From: Thermobispora bispora DSM 43833
Lineage (GTDB): Bacteria > Actinomycetota > Actinomycetes > Streptosporangiales > Streptosporangiaceae
DNA length: 64,000 bases
Assembly: GCF_000092645.1 (NCBI RefSeq)
Contig: NC_014165.1
Location: forward strand, 3,348,001-3,412,000
Direction: 5' to 3'
Under the pieces are notes generated by a model that made no database searches, was not told the DNA's origin, and saw only the letters and a list, made by a program, of their open reading frames with translations. Numbering within the stretch: the first letter of the stretch is position 1; the number at the start of each line of letters is the position of its first letter. Of this stretch, positions 29,978 to 40,787 are shown piece after piece. Both the position numbers and the translations under genes were made by a program.

Positions 29978-31216
29978 TTGACGGAGAGGCTGCGAGTCGC
30001 CCTGCTCTCCTATCGCAGCAAGCCCACATGCGGCGGCCAAGGGGTGTACCTGCGCCATATCAGCCGTGAGCTCGTCGCGCTGGGACACCACGTCGAGGTC
30101 TTCTCCGGCCAGCCGTACCCCGAGCTCGAGGACGGGGTGATCCTCAACAAGGTCCCCAGCCTGGACCTCTACCGTGACGACGACCCCTTCCGCACCCCCA
30201 AGCGCGAGGAGTACCGCGACTGGATCGACCGCCTCGAGTACATCACCATGCGGCTCGGCGGCTTCCCCGAGCCGCTCACCTTCAGCCTCCGCGCGTACCG
30301 GGAGCTGAAGAAGCGGATCGGCGACTTCGACGTGGTGCACGACAACCAGACCCTCGGCTACGGCCTGCTCGGCATCAAGCGGCACTTCCCGGTCGTCGGC
30401 ACCATCCACCACCCGATCAGCGTGGACCGGCGGATCGAGCTCGCCAACGCCACCGGCTGGCGGAAGCTCTCCCTGCGCCGCTGGTACGGGTTCGTGCGGA
30501 TGCAGAGCCGCGTCGCCCCCCGGCTCAACCCCATCCTCACCGTCAGCGAGTCATCGCTCCTCGACATCCACCGCGACTTCAACGTGCCCCAGTCCGCCAT
30601 GCGGCTGGTCCCGCTCGGCGTGGACACCCGCTACTTCCACCCCCGGCCGGACCTGCCGCGGCGCCCCGGCTCGATCATCGCCGTGGCGAGCGCCGACTCG
30701 CCCATGAAGGGCGTCTCCGTGCTGCTGCGGTCGGTCGCCAAGCTCGCCACCGAGCGGGACGTCCACCTCACCGTGGTGAGCAAGCCATCGCCCGACGGGC
30801 CGACCGAGCGGCTCGTCGGCGAGCTCTCGCTCCACGACCGGGTGCGGTTCGTCCACGGGATCTCCGACCAGGAGCTCGCCGAGCTGATCGCGACCTCGGA
30901 GATCGCGGTCGTCCCCTCCCTGTACGAGGGGTTCTCCCTCCCCGCGGTCGAGCACATGGCCTGCGGCACGCCGCTGGTGGCCTCGCGGACCGGGGCGCTG
31001 CCCGAGGTGGTCGGCGACGCGGCGGTACTGGTCACCCCGGGCGACACCGAGGAGCTCACCGCCGTGCTGCGCCGCCTGCTCGACTCGCCTGAGGAGCGCG
31101 CCGAGCTCAGCCGCAAGGGCCACGAGCGCGTCATGGAGCGCTATGCGTGGCCGGCGGTGGCCCGGCGCACCGTGGAGGTCTACCGGGAGGCCATCGCGGC
31201 CCACGCCGCCCGCTGA
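29978..31216 (+). CDS. GT4-family glycosyltransferase
   Basis: I start it at TTG 29978, which has AAAGGGG about 7 nt upstream, giving 412 residues; a GTG at 29951 is in frame but lacks a ribosome binding site. It has the GT-B fold: an N-terminal acceptor domain with CGGQGVYLRHISRELVALGH, and a C-terminal nucleotide-sugar domain with the E-x7-E motif in SLYEGFSLPAVEHMACGTPLVAS and GALPEVVGDAAVLVTPGD. It is a retaining cytoplasmic transferase. It leads a rightward set with a methyltransferase (41 bp away) and an alpha/alpha-toroid protein. Donor and acceptor are unknown; the GMD neighbour suggests a deoxyhexose or mannose link. Confidence 0.88.
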   Translation: MTERLRVALLSYRSKPTCGGQGVYLRHISRELVALGHHVEVFSGQPYPELEDGVILNKVPSLDLYRDDDPFRTPKREEYRDWIDRLEYITMRLGGFPEPLTFSLRAYRELKKRIGDFDVVHDNQTLGYGLLGIKRHFPVVGTIHHPISVDRRIELANATGWRKLSLRRWYGFVRMQSRVAPRLNPILTVSESSLLDIHRDFNVPQSAMRLVPLGVDTRYFHPRPDLPRRPGSIIAVASADSPMKGVSVLLRSVAKLATERDVHLTVVSKPSPDGPTERLVGELSLHDRVRFVHGISDQELAELIATSEIAVVPSLYEGFSLPAVEHMACGTPLVASRTGALPEVVGDAAVLVTPGDTEELTAVLRRLLDSPEERAELSRKGHERVMERYAWPAVARRTVEVYREAIAAHAAR

Positions 31217-31257
31217 CCCACCCCGAGCACGGATCACGATCACGAAAGGTAGGGCGA

Positions 31258-31971
31258 GTGCTGACCGTCGACTTCGACCGGCTGCCCGTAGGGCCGGGGA
31301 ACCGGGTTCTCGACCTGGGTGCCGGGGGTGGCCGGCACGCCTTCGAAGTGCTGCGCCGGGGCGCCGACGTGGTCGCGTTCGACATGAACGCCGAGGAGCT
31401 GGCCGGCGTGCGCGCGATGTTCGCCGCGATGGTGAAGGAGGGGCAGGTCCCGCCCGGCGCCAGCGGCGACACGGTGGTCGGCGACGCGCTCGCCATGCCC
31501 TTCCCGGACGCCAGCTTCGACCGGGTGATCGCCGCCGAGGTGCTCGAGCACATCCCGGACGACATGACCGCGATGCGGGAGATCGTCCGGGTGCTCAAGC
31601 CCGGCGGCCTGGTCGCCGTCACCGTGCCGAGCTTCCTCCCCGAGCGCATCTGCTGGGCGCTCTCCGAGGAGTACCACACGGCCCCCGGCGGGCACGTCCG
31701 GATCTACACGCTCGCCGAGCTGAAGGCCAAGCTGAAGGCCTGCGGCCTCCGGGTGGGCCCGCACCACTACGCCCACGGCCTGCACTCGCCGTACTGGTGG
31801 ATCAAGTGCGCCGTCGGGGTGAAGAACGACGACCACCCGCTCGCCAAGGCCTACCATGAGCTCCTCGTGTGGGACATCGTGAAACGGCCCCGGATCACCC
31901 GGCTGGCCGAGGCAGTGCTCAACCCGCTCATCGGCAAGAGCGTGGTGGTCTACGCCCGGAAGCCGGCATGA
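31258..31971 (+). CDS. Class I SAM-dependent methyltransferase
   Basis: The 237-residue product starts at GTG 31258 with AAAGGTAGGG upstream. Motif I is VLDLGAGGGRHAFEVLRRG, motif II VVAFDMN, and the motif after it GDALAMPFPDASFDRVIAAEVLEHI, which is a Methyltransf_11 layout. The C-terminal part has a Trp/Tyr-rich YWWIKCAVG stretch, usual in relatives from glycan clusters. Its stop overlaps the next gene's ATG (ATGA). It probably methylates the lipid or sugar product of the neighbouring glycosyltransferase. Confidence 0.88.
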   Translation: MLTVDFDRLPVGPGNRVLDLGAGGGRHAFEVLRRGADVVAFDMNAEELAGVRAMFAAMVKEGQVPPGASGDTVVGDALAMPFPDASFDRVIAAEVLEHIPDDMTAMREIVRVLKPGGLVAVTVPSFLPERICWALSEEYHTAPGGHVRIYTLAELKAKLKACGLRVGPHHYAHGLHSPYWWIKCAVGVKNDDHPLAKAYHELLVWDIVKRPRITRLAEAVLNPLIGKSVVVYARKPA

Positions 31972-33029
31972 GGCGGCTTCCGGAGGTCGGCGGCATCATC
32001 ACCGCCGAGCAGGTGCTGCAGACCGCGGAGAGCATCGCCGCCATCCAGGAGCCGGACGGCGGGGTGCCGTGGCCGGAGGGCCACGTCGACGCGTGGAACC
32101 ATATCGAGTGCCTCATGGCGCTCACCGTCGCCGGGCTGACCGAGGAGGCCCGGAAGGGCTTCGACTGGCTGGTACGGCACCAGCGCCCGGACGGCTCCTG
32201 GCCGCGGAAGCTCGTCCGCGGCGAGCCGGTGGAGACGGCCGGCGAGTCGAACCACGCGGCGTACATCGCGGTCGGGGTCTGGCACGACCTGCTGATCACC
32301 GGGGACGAGGACTTCGCCCGCCGGATGTGGCCGACCGTGGTCCGCGCCCTCGACTTCGTGGTCGGGCTGCAGACCCGCCGCGGGGAGATCCTCTGGCTGC
32401 GCGAGCCCGACGGGACCCCGGCCGACTATGCGCTGCTCACCGGGTCGTCCTCGATCTACCAGGGGCTGCGCTGCGGCGCGCTGCTCGCCGAACGGCTCGG
32501 CGACCCCCAGCCGGACTGGGAGGTCGCCGCGGACCGGCTCGGGCACGTGATCGCGCACCACCCGGAGGCGTTCGCCGACAAGAGCCGGTTCGCCATGGAC
32601 TGGTACTACCCGGTCCTCGGCGGCGCGGTCCGCGGGGAGGCGGCCCACCAGCGGCTCGACGAGGGGTGGGCGACGTTCGTGGTGCCCGGGCTCGGCGTCC
32701 GCTGCGTCTCCGACCAGCCGTGGGTGACCGGCGCGGAGTCCTGCGAGCTCGTGCTCGCCCTCGACGCGGTGGGCCGCCGGGAGGAGGCCCTGCGGGTCTT
32801 CGCCGACATGCAGCACCTGCGGCACGAGGACGGCTCCTACTGGACCGGCTGGCAGTTCGTGAACCGGCGGCACTTCCCCCACGAGCGCTCCGGGTACACC
32901 GCGGCCGCGGTGATCCTCGCGGCCGACGCCCTGGCCCGGGCGACCCCGGCCTCGGGCCTGTTCCGGGACGCGGGAGGCCACCTGGTCCGCGCCGTGGGCG
33001 AGTGCGGGTGCGAGATCGCCCGCGCCTGA
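31968..33029 (+). CDS. Alpha/alpha-toroid (prenyltransferase/squalene-oxidase-repeat-like) protein
   Basis: The 353-residue protein starts at the ATG overlapping the methyltransferase stop. It contains repeated helical units with QEPDGGVPWPEGHVDAWNHIE, then RHQRPDGSWP and HEDGSYWTGWQF, the QxxDGSW-like repeats of the terpene-cyclase/prenyltransferase toroid fold. The catalytic DxDD motif of squalene cyclases is not visible, so it is unlikely to cyclise terpenes. An (alpha/alpha)6 glycosidase-like function is an alternative. Strict coupling to the methyltransferase and glycosyltransferase suggests a shared pathway. Confidence 0.75.
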   Translation: MRRLPEVGGIITAEQVLQTAESIAAIQEPDGGVPWPEGHVDAWNHIECLMALTVAGLTEEARKGFDWLVRHQRPDGSWPRKLVRGEPVETAGESNHAAYIAVGVWHDLLITGDEDFARRMWPTVVRALDFVVGLQTRRGEILWLREPDGTPADYALLTGSSSIYQGLRCGALLAERLGDPQPDWEVAADRLGHVIAHHPEAFADKSRFAMDWYYPVLGGAVRGEAAHQRLDEGWATFVVPGLGVRCVSDQPWVTGAESCELVLALDAVGRREEALRVFADMQHLRHEDGSYWTGWQFVNRRHFPHERSGYTAAAVILAADALARATPASGLFRDAGGHLVRAVGECGCEIARA

Positions 33030-33047
33030 GGCCGGGCCGGCTCGGCC

Positions 33048-35302
<2,255 letters not shown>

Positions 35303-35330
35303 CCGGCCGGGGCGGACGGGCGGGTCCGGC

Positions 35331-35360
35331 GCTCCGGCCCGGGGATTTCCGGGCCGGAGC
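35331..35360 (+). terminator. Hairpin after the alcohol dehydrogenase
   Basis: GCTCCGGCCCG (35331-35341) and CGGGCCGGAGC (35350-35360) form a perfect 11-bp stem with an 8-nt loop. No T-run follows, and the next start codon is only 17 bp away. Confidence 0.6.
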
Positions 35361-35377
35361 GGGTAGCCCGTCACAAC

Positions 35378-35866
35378 GTGCAGACCTTCCTGCCCTACCC
35401 GGGCTTCGCCGCCACCGCGCGCGTCCTCGACCTGCGCCGCCTCGGCCGGCAGCGGGTCGAGGCGCTGATGGTGCTCCGCGCCCTCACCGTCCCCGGGTAC
35501 GGCTGGCAGCACCACCCCGCGGTGCGGATGTGGGAGGGGTACGAGGAGGCGCTGGCCCGCTACGGGCTGGAGATCTGCGCGGCATGGGCCGCCCTGGGCC
35601 ACACCGACACCTGTGCGGCCGCGATCTGCGACCGGCTCCGCGCCGACTTCGGCATCGCCGCGCCCCGGACCCAGGCCGAGCTGGGCGCGGCCGGCGATCT
35701 TCCTCCGTGGCTGGGCGACCCGGCCTTCCACCGCAGCCACCGCTCCGCGCTGCTCCGCAAGAACCCCGGCCACTACCGGCGGTACTTCCCGGACGACCCG
35801 GACGACCTGCCCTACGTCTGGCCGCTCTCCGACCGGCCGCGCTCGCGCCCGCGCGCCGGCGGGTGA
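35378..35866 (+). CDS. MSMEG_6728-like protein (pyrimidine-dimer glycosylase-like)
   Basis: The 162-residue protein starts at GTG 35378 and lacks a clear ribosome binding site. It begins VQTFLPYPGFAATARVLDLRRLGRQRVEA and contains GYGWQHHPAVRMWEGYEEAL and ALLRKNPGHYRRYFP, the conserved features of the actinobacterial MSMEG_6728 family, which is distantly related to T4 endonuclease V-type DNA glycosylases. DNA repair is a family-level suggestion only. Confidence 0.8.
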   Translation: MQTFLPYPGFAATARVLDLRRLGRQRVEALMVLRALTVPGYGWQHHPAVRMWEGYEEALARYGLEICAAWAALGHTDTCAAAICDRLRADFGIAAPRTQAELGAAGDLPPWLGDPAFHRSHRSALLRKNPGHYRRYFPDDPDDLPYVWPLSDRPRSRPRAGG

Positions 35867-36281
35867 CGGCGCGGGCCGGCGCCCGGGGATGACCGCCGGG
35901 GCGTGCCAAGGACCGGGCCGTGCCGCCGGGCCGCCGCGCGCGGACCGGCGGCACGGCCGTGGCAGAGGACGGCATCCCGGCGAGCCCCGGCCGTGGCGCC
36001 GCGGCGCGTCTCCCCGGGCGGGACAAGGCCCGGCCCCGCGACAGGGGCCTCCCGGGCCGGGCCCCGGGCCCGGCCGGGGCCGGGACGGGCCGAGAGCGCT
36101 CAACCGGGCCGAGGACGCCCGGTCGGCCGGCCGGGCCGGGGCGGCACCGGGGCGCCCGCCGGGCCGCGGGGAGGCCGGCCACGGCCCACGGCGGGCGCCG
36201 CACGCCGGGAGGCGTCCGCTCAGGACCGGGGGCGCGCCCGGTCGGGACGGGCGGCGCGCCCGGTCGGCGGCGAGGAGAACG
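35867..36281. other. GC-rich intergenic stretch
   Basis: More than 400 bp of very GC-rich DNA separates convergent genes. Long open frames run through on several strands because stop codons are rare at this composition, but none has a ribosome binding site or recognisable protein. I see no gene. Confidence 0.5.
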
Positions 36282-36330
36282 CCGGGGACACCCCGGTCAG
36301 GACGAGCCGGGGACCCCCGGTCAGGACGAG
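36282..36330. repeat. Tandem 24-25-bp repeats, each with an internal hairpin
   Basis: CCGGGGAC(A)CCCCGG followed by TCAGGACGAG occurs twice (36282-36306 and 36307-36330). Each copy contains a CCGGGG/CCCCGG stem. The second copy covers the last codons and stop of the isomerase gene, so the duplicated hairpins could terminate the leftward sugar operon. Confidence 0.65.
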
Positions 36331-37334
36331 GAGAACGCGGCGTCGAACGCGGCCGCCGGCGGGGTGATCGCGTTGAGGCGGCGGATGAACTCGAGCGCCT
36401 CCGGCGCGCCCTGCAGCCGGTCCATCCCGGCGTCCTCCCACTCGATGGAGATCGGGCCGTCGTAGCCGATGGCGTTGAGCGCGCGGAAGCACTCCTCCCA
36501 CGGCACGTCGCCCCGCCCGGTGGAGACGAAGTCCCACCCGCGCCGCGGGTCCGCCCACGGCAGGTGGGAGGAGAGCCGCCCGCGCCGGCCGTTCCCCACC
36601 CGCACCTTGGCGTCCTTGCAGTCCACGTGGTAGATCCGGTCGGCGAAGTCGAGGATGAACCCGGCCGGGTCGATGTCCTGCCAGACCATGTGCGAGGGGT
36701 CCCAGTTCAGGCCGAAGGCGGGCCGCCGCCCGATCGCCTCCAGCGTCCGCACGGTGGTCTCGTAGTCGTAGGCGATCTCGCTCGGGTGCACCTCGAGGGC
36801 GAACCTCACCCCGACCTCGTCGAACACGTCGAGGATCGGGTTCCACCGGTCGGCGAAGTCCCGGTAGCCCGCCTCGATCATCGACGGGGGCACCGGCGGG
36901 AACATCGCCACCGTGTGCCAGATCGACGACCCGGTGAACCCCACCACGGTGGAGACGCCGAGCCGGGCCGCCGCCCGCGCGGTGTTCTTCATCTCCTCGG
37001 CCGCGCGCCGCCGTACCTCCTCCGGGTCACCGGAGCCCCAGACGCGCGCGGGCAGGATCGCCTTGTGCCGCTCGTCGATCGGGTGGTCGCAGACCGCCTG
37101 GCCGACGAGGTGGTTGGAGATCGCCCACACGCCGAGGTTGTACTTGGCGAGCACCTCCCGCTTGCGCTCCACGTAGGAGTCGTCGGTGAGGGCCTTCTCG
37201 ACGTCGAAGTGGTCGCCCCAGCAGGCGATCTCCAGGCCGTCGTAGCCCCACTCCGCGGCGAGCCGGCAGACCTCCTCGAACGGCAGGTCCGCCCACTGGC
37301 CGGTGAACAGCGTGATCGGTCGCGTCATGGTCAC
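36321..37334 (-). CDS. Sugar phosphate isomerase/epimerase (xylose isomerase-like TIM barrel)
   Basis: The 337-residue protein starts at GTG 37332-37334; ATG two codons later is an alternative. It has the AP-endonuclease-2/IolE-like barrel with [33 protein letters not shown] (metal-binding Glu and His), [12 protein letters not shown] and HVDCKDAKV, then [11 protein letters not shown] with the last Glu ligand. It is the last gene of the ROK-ABC-dehydrogenase operon, 27 bp after the dehydrogenase. It probably acts on the keto-sugar or keto-inositol made by that enzyme. Confidence 0.88.
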   Translation of the reverse strand: MTMTRPITLFTGQWADLPFEEVCRLAAEWGYDGLEIACWGDHFDVEKALTDDSYVERKREVLAKYNLGVWAISNHLVGQAVCDHPIDERHKAILPARVWGSGDPEEVRRRAAEEMKNTARAAARLGVSTVVGFTGSSIWHTVAMFPPVPPSMIEAGYRDFADRWNPILDVFDEVGVRFALEVHPSEIAYDYETTVRTLEAIGRRPAFGLNWDPSHMVWQDIDPAGFILDFADRIYHVDCKDAKVRVGNGRRGRLSSHLPWADPRRGWDFVSTGRGDVPWEECFRALNAIGYDGPISIEWEDAGMDRLQGAPEALEFIRRLNAITPPAAAFDAAFSSS

Positions 37335-37361
37335 ACCCGCTTTCCGGTGGGCCGGTCAGGT

Positions 37362-38528
37362 TCACAGGTCGGTCCAGCGCGAGCCGTTCGCCGCGCTCTC
37401 CTCGACGGCGGCGAGCACCCGCTGCACCTGCAGGCCGTCCTCGAACGACGGCGACGGGTCGGTCCCGGTGGCGATCGCCTCCAGGAAGTCCTTCACCTCG
37501 TGGACGAAGGTGTGCTCGTAGCCCAGGCCGTGGCCCGGCGGCCACCAGGCGCCCGCGTAGGGGTGGTGCGGCTCGGTGGCGAGGATCCGCCGGAACCCGG
37601 CGTCGGGCTCGGTCGCGTCGCAGAACCACAGCTCGTTCATGGCCTCGAAGTCGAAGGCGAGGCTGCCGAGCGAGCCGTTGACCTCGATCCGGAGCGCGTT
37701 CTTGCGGCCGGTGGCGAACCGGGTGGCCTCGAACGAGCCGAGCGCCCCGCCGTCGAACCGGCCGATGAACAGGGCGGCGTCATCGACCGTGACCGGCCCC
37801 TTGGCCCCGGTACGGCTCTCGCCGGCCAGGCCGCTCGACTCCTCGGCGAGCGGCCGCTCCTTGATGAAGGTCTCGGTGAGGGCCGACACCCCGGTGAGGC
37901 GCTGGCCGGTGATGTACTGGGCCAGGTCGATGATGTGCGCCCCGATGTCGCCGAGCGCCCCCGAGCCGGCCTTCTCCTTCTGCAGCCGCCAGACCAGGGG
38001 GAACTCCGGGTCGACGATCCAGTCCTGCAGGTACTGCGCGCGGACGTGCCGGATCTCCCCGAGCCGCCCTTCGGCGACGTACCGCCGGGCGAGGGCGACG
38101 GCCGGGACGCGGCGGTAGTTGAAGGCGACCATGGCGCGCACGCCCTTGGCCGCCGCCCGCCGGGCGGCCTCGGCCATGGCCTCGGCCTCGGCCACGGTGT
38201 TGGCGAGCGGCTTCTCGCAGAGCACGTGCTTGCCGGCGTCGAGCGCGGCGATGGCGATCTCGGCGTGGGAGTCGCCCGGCGTGCAGATGTCCACGATCGC
38301 GATGTCGTCCCGCTCGACGATCCGCCGCCAGTCCGTCTCCACGGACGCCCAGCCGAGCCGGGCGGCCGCGGCGGCCGCCTTCTCCGCGGAGCGGCCGCCC
38401 AGCGCGGTCATGACCGGCCTGACCGGCAGGTCGAATATCGCGCTTACCCCACGCCACGCCTGCGAGTGGACGCGCCCCATGAACGCGTACCCGACCATGC
38501 CGACCCCGAGCGCCGGCCTGTTGTCCAT
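37362..38528 (-). CDS. Gfo/Idh/MocA-family oxidoreductase
   Basis: The 388-residue protein starts at ATG 38526-38528 with GGGGGAG 8 nt upstream; an adjoining GTG one codon earlier is possible. It has a Rossmann motif VGMVGYAFMGRVHSQAW, the EKPLANTVAEAE loop with the catalytic Lys, and GALGDIGAHIIDLAQYITG with the Asp/His pair of the active site. It oxidises a sugar or inositol hydroxyl with NAD(P). It lies between the transporter lipoprotein and the isomerase in one operon. Confidence 0.92.
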   Translation of the reverse strand: MDNRPALGVGMVGYAFMGRVHSQAWRGVSAIFDLPVRPVMTALGGRSAEKAAAAAARLGWASVETDWRRIVERDDIAIVDICTPGDSHAEIAIAALDAGKHVLCEKPLANTVAEAEAMAEAARRAAAKGVRAMVAFNYRRVPAVALARRYVAEGRLGEIRHVRAQYLQDWIVDPEFPLVWRLQKEKAGSGALGDIGAHIIDLAQYITGQRLTGVSALTETFIKERPLAEESSGLAGESRTGAKGPVTVDDAALFIGRFDGGALGSFEATRFATGRKNALRIEVNGSLGSLAFDFEAMNELWFCDATEPDAGFRRILATEPHHPYAGAWWPPGHGLGYEHTFVHEVKDFLEAIATGTDPSPSFEDGLQVQRVLAAVEESAANGSRWTDL

Positions 38529-38546
38529 CACGTGATCTCCCCCAGA

Positions 38547-39611
38547 TCAGGATTCGAATCCGAGCGGCAGGTACTTGTCGACGTTCTCCCTGGTCACGGT
38601 CTCCGAGGCGAGCGTGATCGACTGCGGGACCTCGTTCTCGACCAGGTCGCTCATGCCCTTGCCCTGGGCGATCAGCCGGGCGATCTTGATCGCCGACCCG
38701 GCCATGGTGGGGCTGTAGGTGACCGTCGCCTCCAGCACGCTCGTGCCGGACTTGATCTCCCGCATCGCGTTCGCCGACCCGGCGCCGCCGACCATGAAGA
38801 ACTCGTTCCGGCCCGCCTCCTTGATCGCGGCGAGCACGCCGACGCCCTGGTCGTCGTCGTGGTTCCAGATCGCGTCGATCTTCTTGTGCGCCTGGAGCAG
38901 GTTGCTCGCGACCTGGGTGCCGGACTCCACGGTGAACTTGGCGTCCTGCTGGTCGGTGACGCTGTAGCCGTACGTGCGGAGCGCGTCGGCGAATCCCTTG
39001 CTGCGCTCCTGGGTGAGCGGGAGCGTGGCGATGCCCTGGATCTCCAGGATCACCGGGTCGGTCACGCCCTTTTCCTTGAGCTTCTTGCCGATGTAGTGAC
39101 CGGCGGCCACGCCCATGCCGTAGTTGTCGCCGCCGATCCAGGTGCGGTACGAGAGCTTGTCCGGGAAGATCCGGTCGAGGTTGACGACCGGGATCCCCGC
39201 CTCCATGGCCTTGCGGGCGACCTGGTTGAGCTGCTCGCCGTCGTTCGGCAGGATCACCAGGACGTCGACCTTGGCCTGGATCAGCGACTCGACCGCCGAG
39301 ATCTGCTGGTTGATGTCGTTGGTCGGCTCGACCGGCCGGAACTCCACGTCCGGGTACCGCTTCGCCATCTCCTCGGCGTTCTTCGCGATCGCCGCGATCC
39401 ACCCGTGGTCGGCCGCGGGCGCGGAGAACCCGATCACGACCTTGGGGCCCGGCTGGTCGTTGTCGGTGCCCGCCAGGGCGGCCTGCTGGGCCGGGGTGGA
39501 CGAGCTCTGCGCGGGCTCATTGCCGGTGCAGGCGGTGAGCAGGGCACCGGCGCCGACGGCGGCTCCGCCGAGCAGGAAGCCGCGCCGGCCGAGGGGGCGG
39601 TGCAGGGACAC
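38547..39611 (-). CDS. ABC transporter sugar-binding lipoprotein
   Basis: The 354-residue protein starts at GTG 39609-39611 with AAGGAGGG 6 nt upstream. It has a twin-arginine-like signal (R9-R10, GRRGFLLGG) and a lipobox LTAC with lipidated C28, so it is probably a Tat-exported lipoprotein on the outer face of the membrane. The mature part is a RbsB/periplasmic-binding-protein-like fold (VVIGFSAPAADHGWIAAIA, then VDVLVILPNDGEQLNQVA, and IDAIWNHDDDQGVGVLAAI). It captures the sugar for the neighbouring permease and ATPase. The substrate is unknown: a pentose, hexose or inositol are all possible. Confidence 0.92.
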   Translation of the reverse strand: MSLHRPLGRRGFLLGGAAVGAGALLTACTGNEPAQSSSTPAQQAALAGTDNDQPGPKVVIGFSAPAADHGWIAAIAKNAEEMAKRYPDVEFRPVEPTNDINQQISAVESLIQAKVDVLVILPNDGEQLNQVARKAMEAGIPVVNLDRIFPDKLSYRTWIGGDNYGMGVAAGHYIGKKLKEKGVTDPVILEIQGIATLPLTQERSKGFADALRTYGYSVTDQQDAKFTVESGTQVASNLLQAHKKIDAIWNHDDDQGVGVLAAIKEAGRNEFFMVGGAGSANAMREIKSGTSVLEATVTYSPTMAGSAIKIARLIAQGKGMSDLVENEVPQSITLASETVTRENVDKYLPLGFES

Positions 39612-39740
39612 GAGAATCCCTCCTTCGGGTCGGGGGGTGCAGGGGAAACCCGTTGGTACGGAGTCGGTCCGCGGTGATCGAGCGGGGAAGTCCGCGGTGA
39701 TCGAGCGGGAACGCGCGATGGGCGATCGCCGTGCGCAGGG

Positions 39741-40787
39741 CTAGGTGCGGGCGGCGGTCAGGGCGCGCCGCTGGAAGAGCACGGCCACCACGATGATCAG
39801 TCCCTTCGCGATGAGCTGGTCGCTGGTGTCGAGGCCGTTGAGGATGAACAGGTTCGTGATCACCGTGAAGACCATCAGGCCGAGGATCGAGCCGATGATC
39901 GTGCCGCGGCCGCCGGAGAGCAGGGTGCCGCCGATGATCACGGCCGCGATGGCGTCGAGCTCGTAGAGGTCGCCGTGGGTGCTCGACCCCGTGGTGGTCC
40001 GGGCCATGATGAGGATCGCCGCGATGCCGCAGCACAGGCCGGAGAGGGCGTACAGCAGCATCGTGTGGCGCCGCACGTCGATGCCGGCGAGCCGCGCCGC
40101 CTCCGGGTTGCCGCCGACCGCGTAGGTGCGCCGGCCGAAGGTGGTACGGCTCAGCACGAGCCAGCCCACCAGCACGACGGCCGCGAAGATGTAGACGAGC
40201 AGCGGCAGGCCGAGCACCCGGGTGGTGGAGAGCTCCACGATCGCCTGGTTCTCCGGGCGGATGAGCTGGGTCTTCCGGTCGGAGATCCGCTGGGCGAGGC
40301 CGCGCGCCGCCACCAGCGTGGCGAGGGTGGCGATGAACGGCGCCATCCGGCCGTACGCGACGAGGAAGCCGTTCACCAGGCCGGCGCCGGTGCCGACCAG
40401 GATCGCGCACATCGCCATGACCAGCGGCCCGTACGACTGGGTGGCGAGCGTGGTCGCCCAGACCGAGGCGAGCGCCATGATCGCGCCGACCGACAGGTCG
40501 ATGCCGCCGCCGATGATGACGAACGTCATCCCGACGGTGATCACGCCGATGGTCGAGGCGAGCGCGAGGATGCTCACCAGGTTCGACGTCGTGGCGAAGT
40601 TCTCGGGGGCGGTCACCAGGCCGACCACGGCGAGCAGGAGCAGCACGGCGACGAGGCCGAGGTGGTGGTTCCGGCCGATCCGGCCGAGCAGCGCGGCCCC
40701 GGGCCACGCCTGCCGTGCCGCGGCGCGCCCGGCCGGCCGCTCATCGACCGGCGGGCTGACCTCACCCGGTGCGCGAGCGTCCGTCAC
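39741..40787 (-). CDS. ABC transporter permease, ribose/xylose type
   Basis: The 348-residue protein starts at GTG 40785-40787, overlapping the ATPase stop (GTGA), with GGGAG 6 nt upstream. After a Pro/Ala-rich N-terminal tail of about 40 residues it has about 8-10 hydrophobic segments, with TIGVITVGMTFVIIGGGIDLSVGAIMALASV and RRTYAVGGNPEAARLAGIDV, the BPD_transp_2 signature. It forms the sugar channel of the importer. Confidence 0.92.
   Translation of the reverse strand: MTDARAPGEVSPPVDERPAGRAAARQAWPGAALLGRIGRNHHLGLVAVLLLLAVVGLVTAPENFATTSNLVSILALASTIGVITVGMTFVIIGGGIDLSVGAIMALASVWATTLATQSYGPLVMAMCAILVGTGAGLVNGFLVAYGRMAPFIATLATLVAARGLAQRISDRKTQLIRPENQAIVELSTTRVLGLPLLVYIFAAVVLVGWLVLSRTTFGRRTYAVGGNPEAARLAGIDVRRHTMLLYALSGLCCGIAAILIMARTTTGSSTHGDLYELDAIAAVIIGGTLLSGGRGTIIGSILGLMVFTVITNLFILNGLDTSDQLIAKGLIIVVAVLFQRRALTAART

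Noticed and set aside
38545-38565. GATTCGAATCC resembling a tRNA T-loop
   Set aside because: It encodes the C-terminal residues of the sugar-binding lipoprotein, and no acceptor stem, anticodon arm or D-arm can be built around it.
35613-39677. Long plus-strand open frame opposite the isomerase, dehydrogenase and lipoprotein genes
   Set aside because: It covers three clear minus-strand genes and an intergenic region; composition is low-complexity and no ribosome binding site is present.
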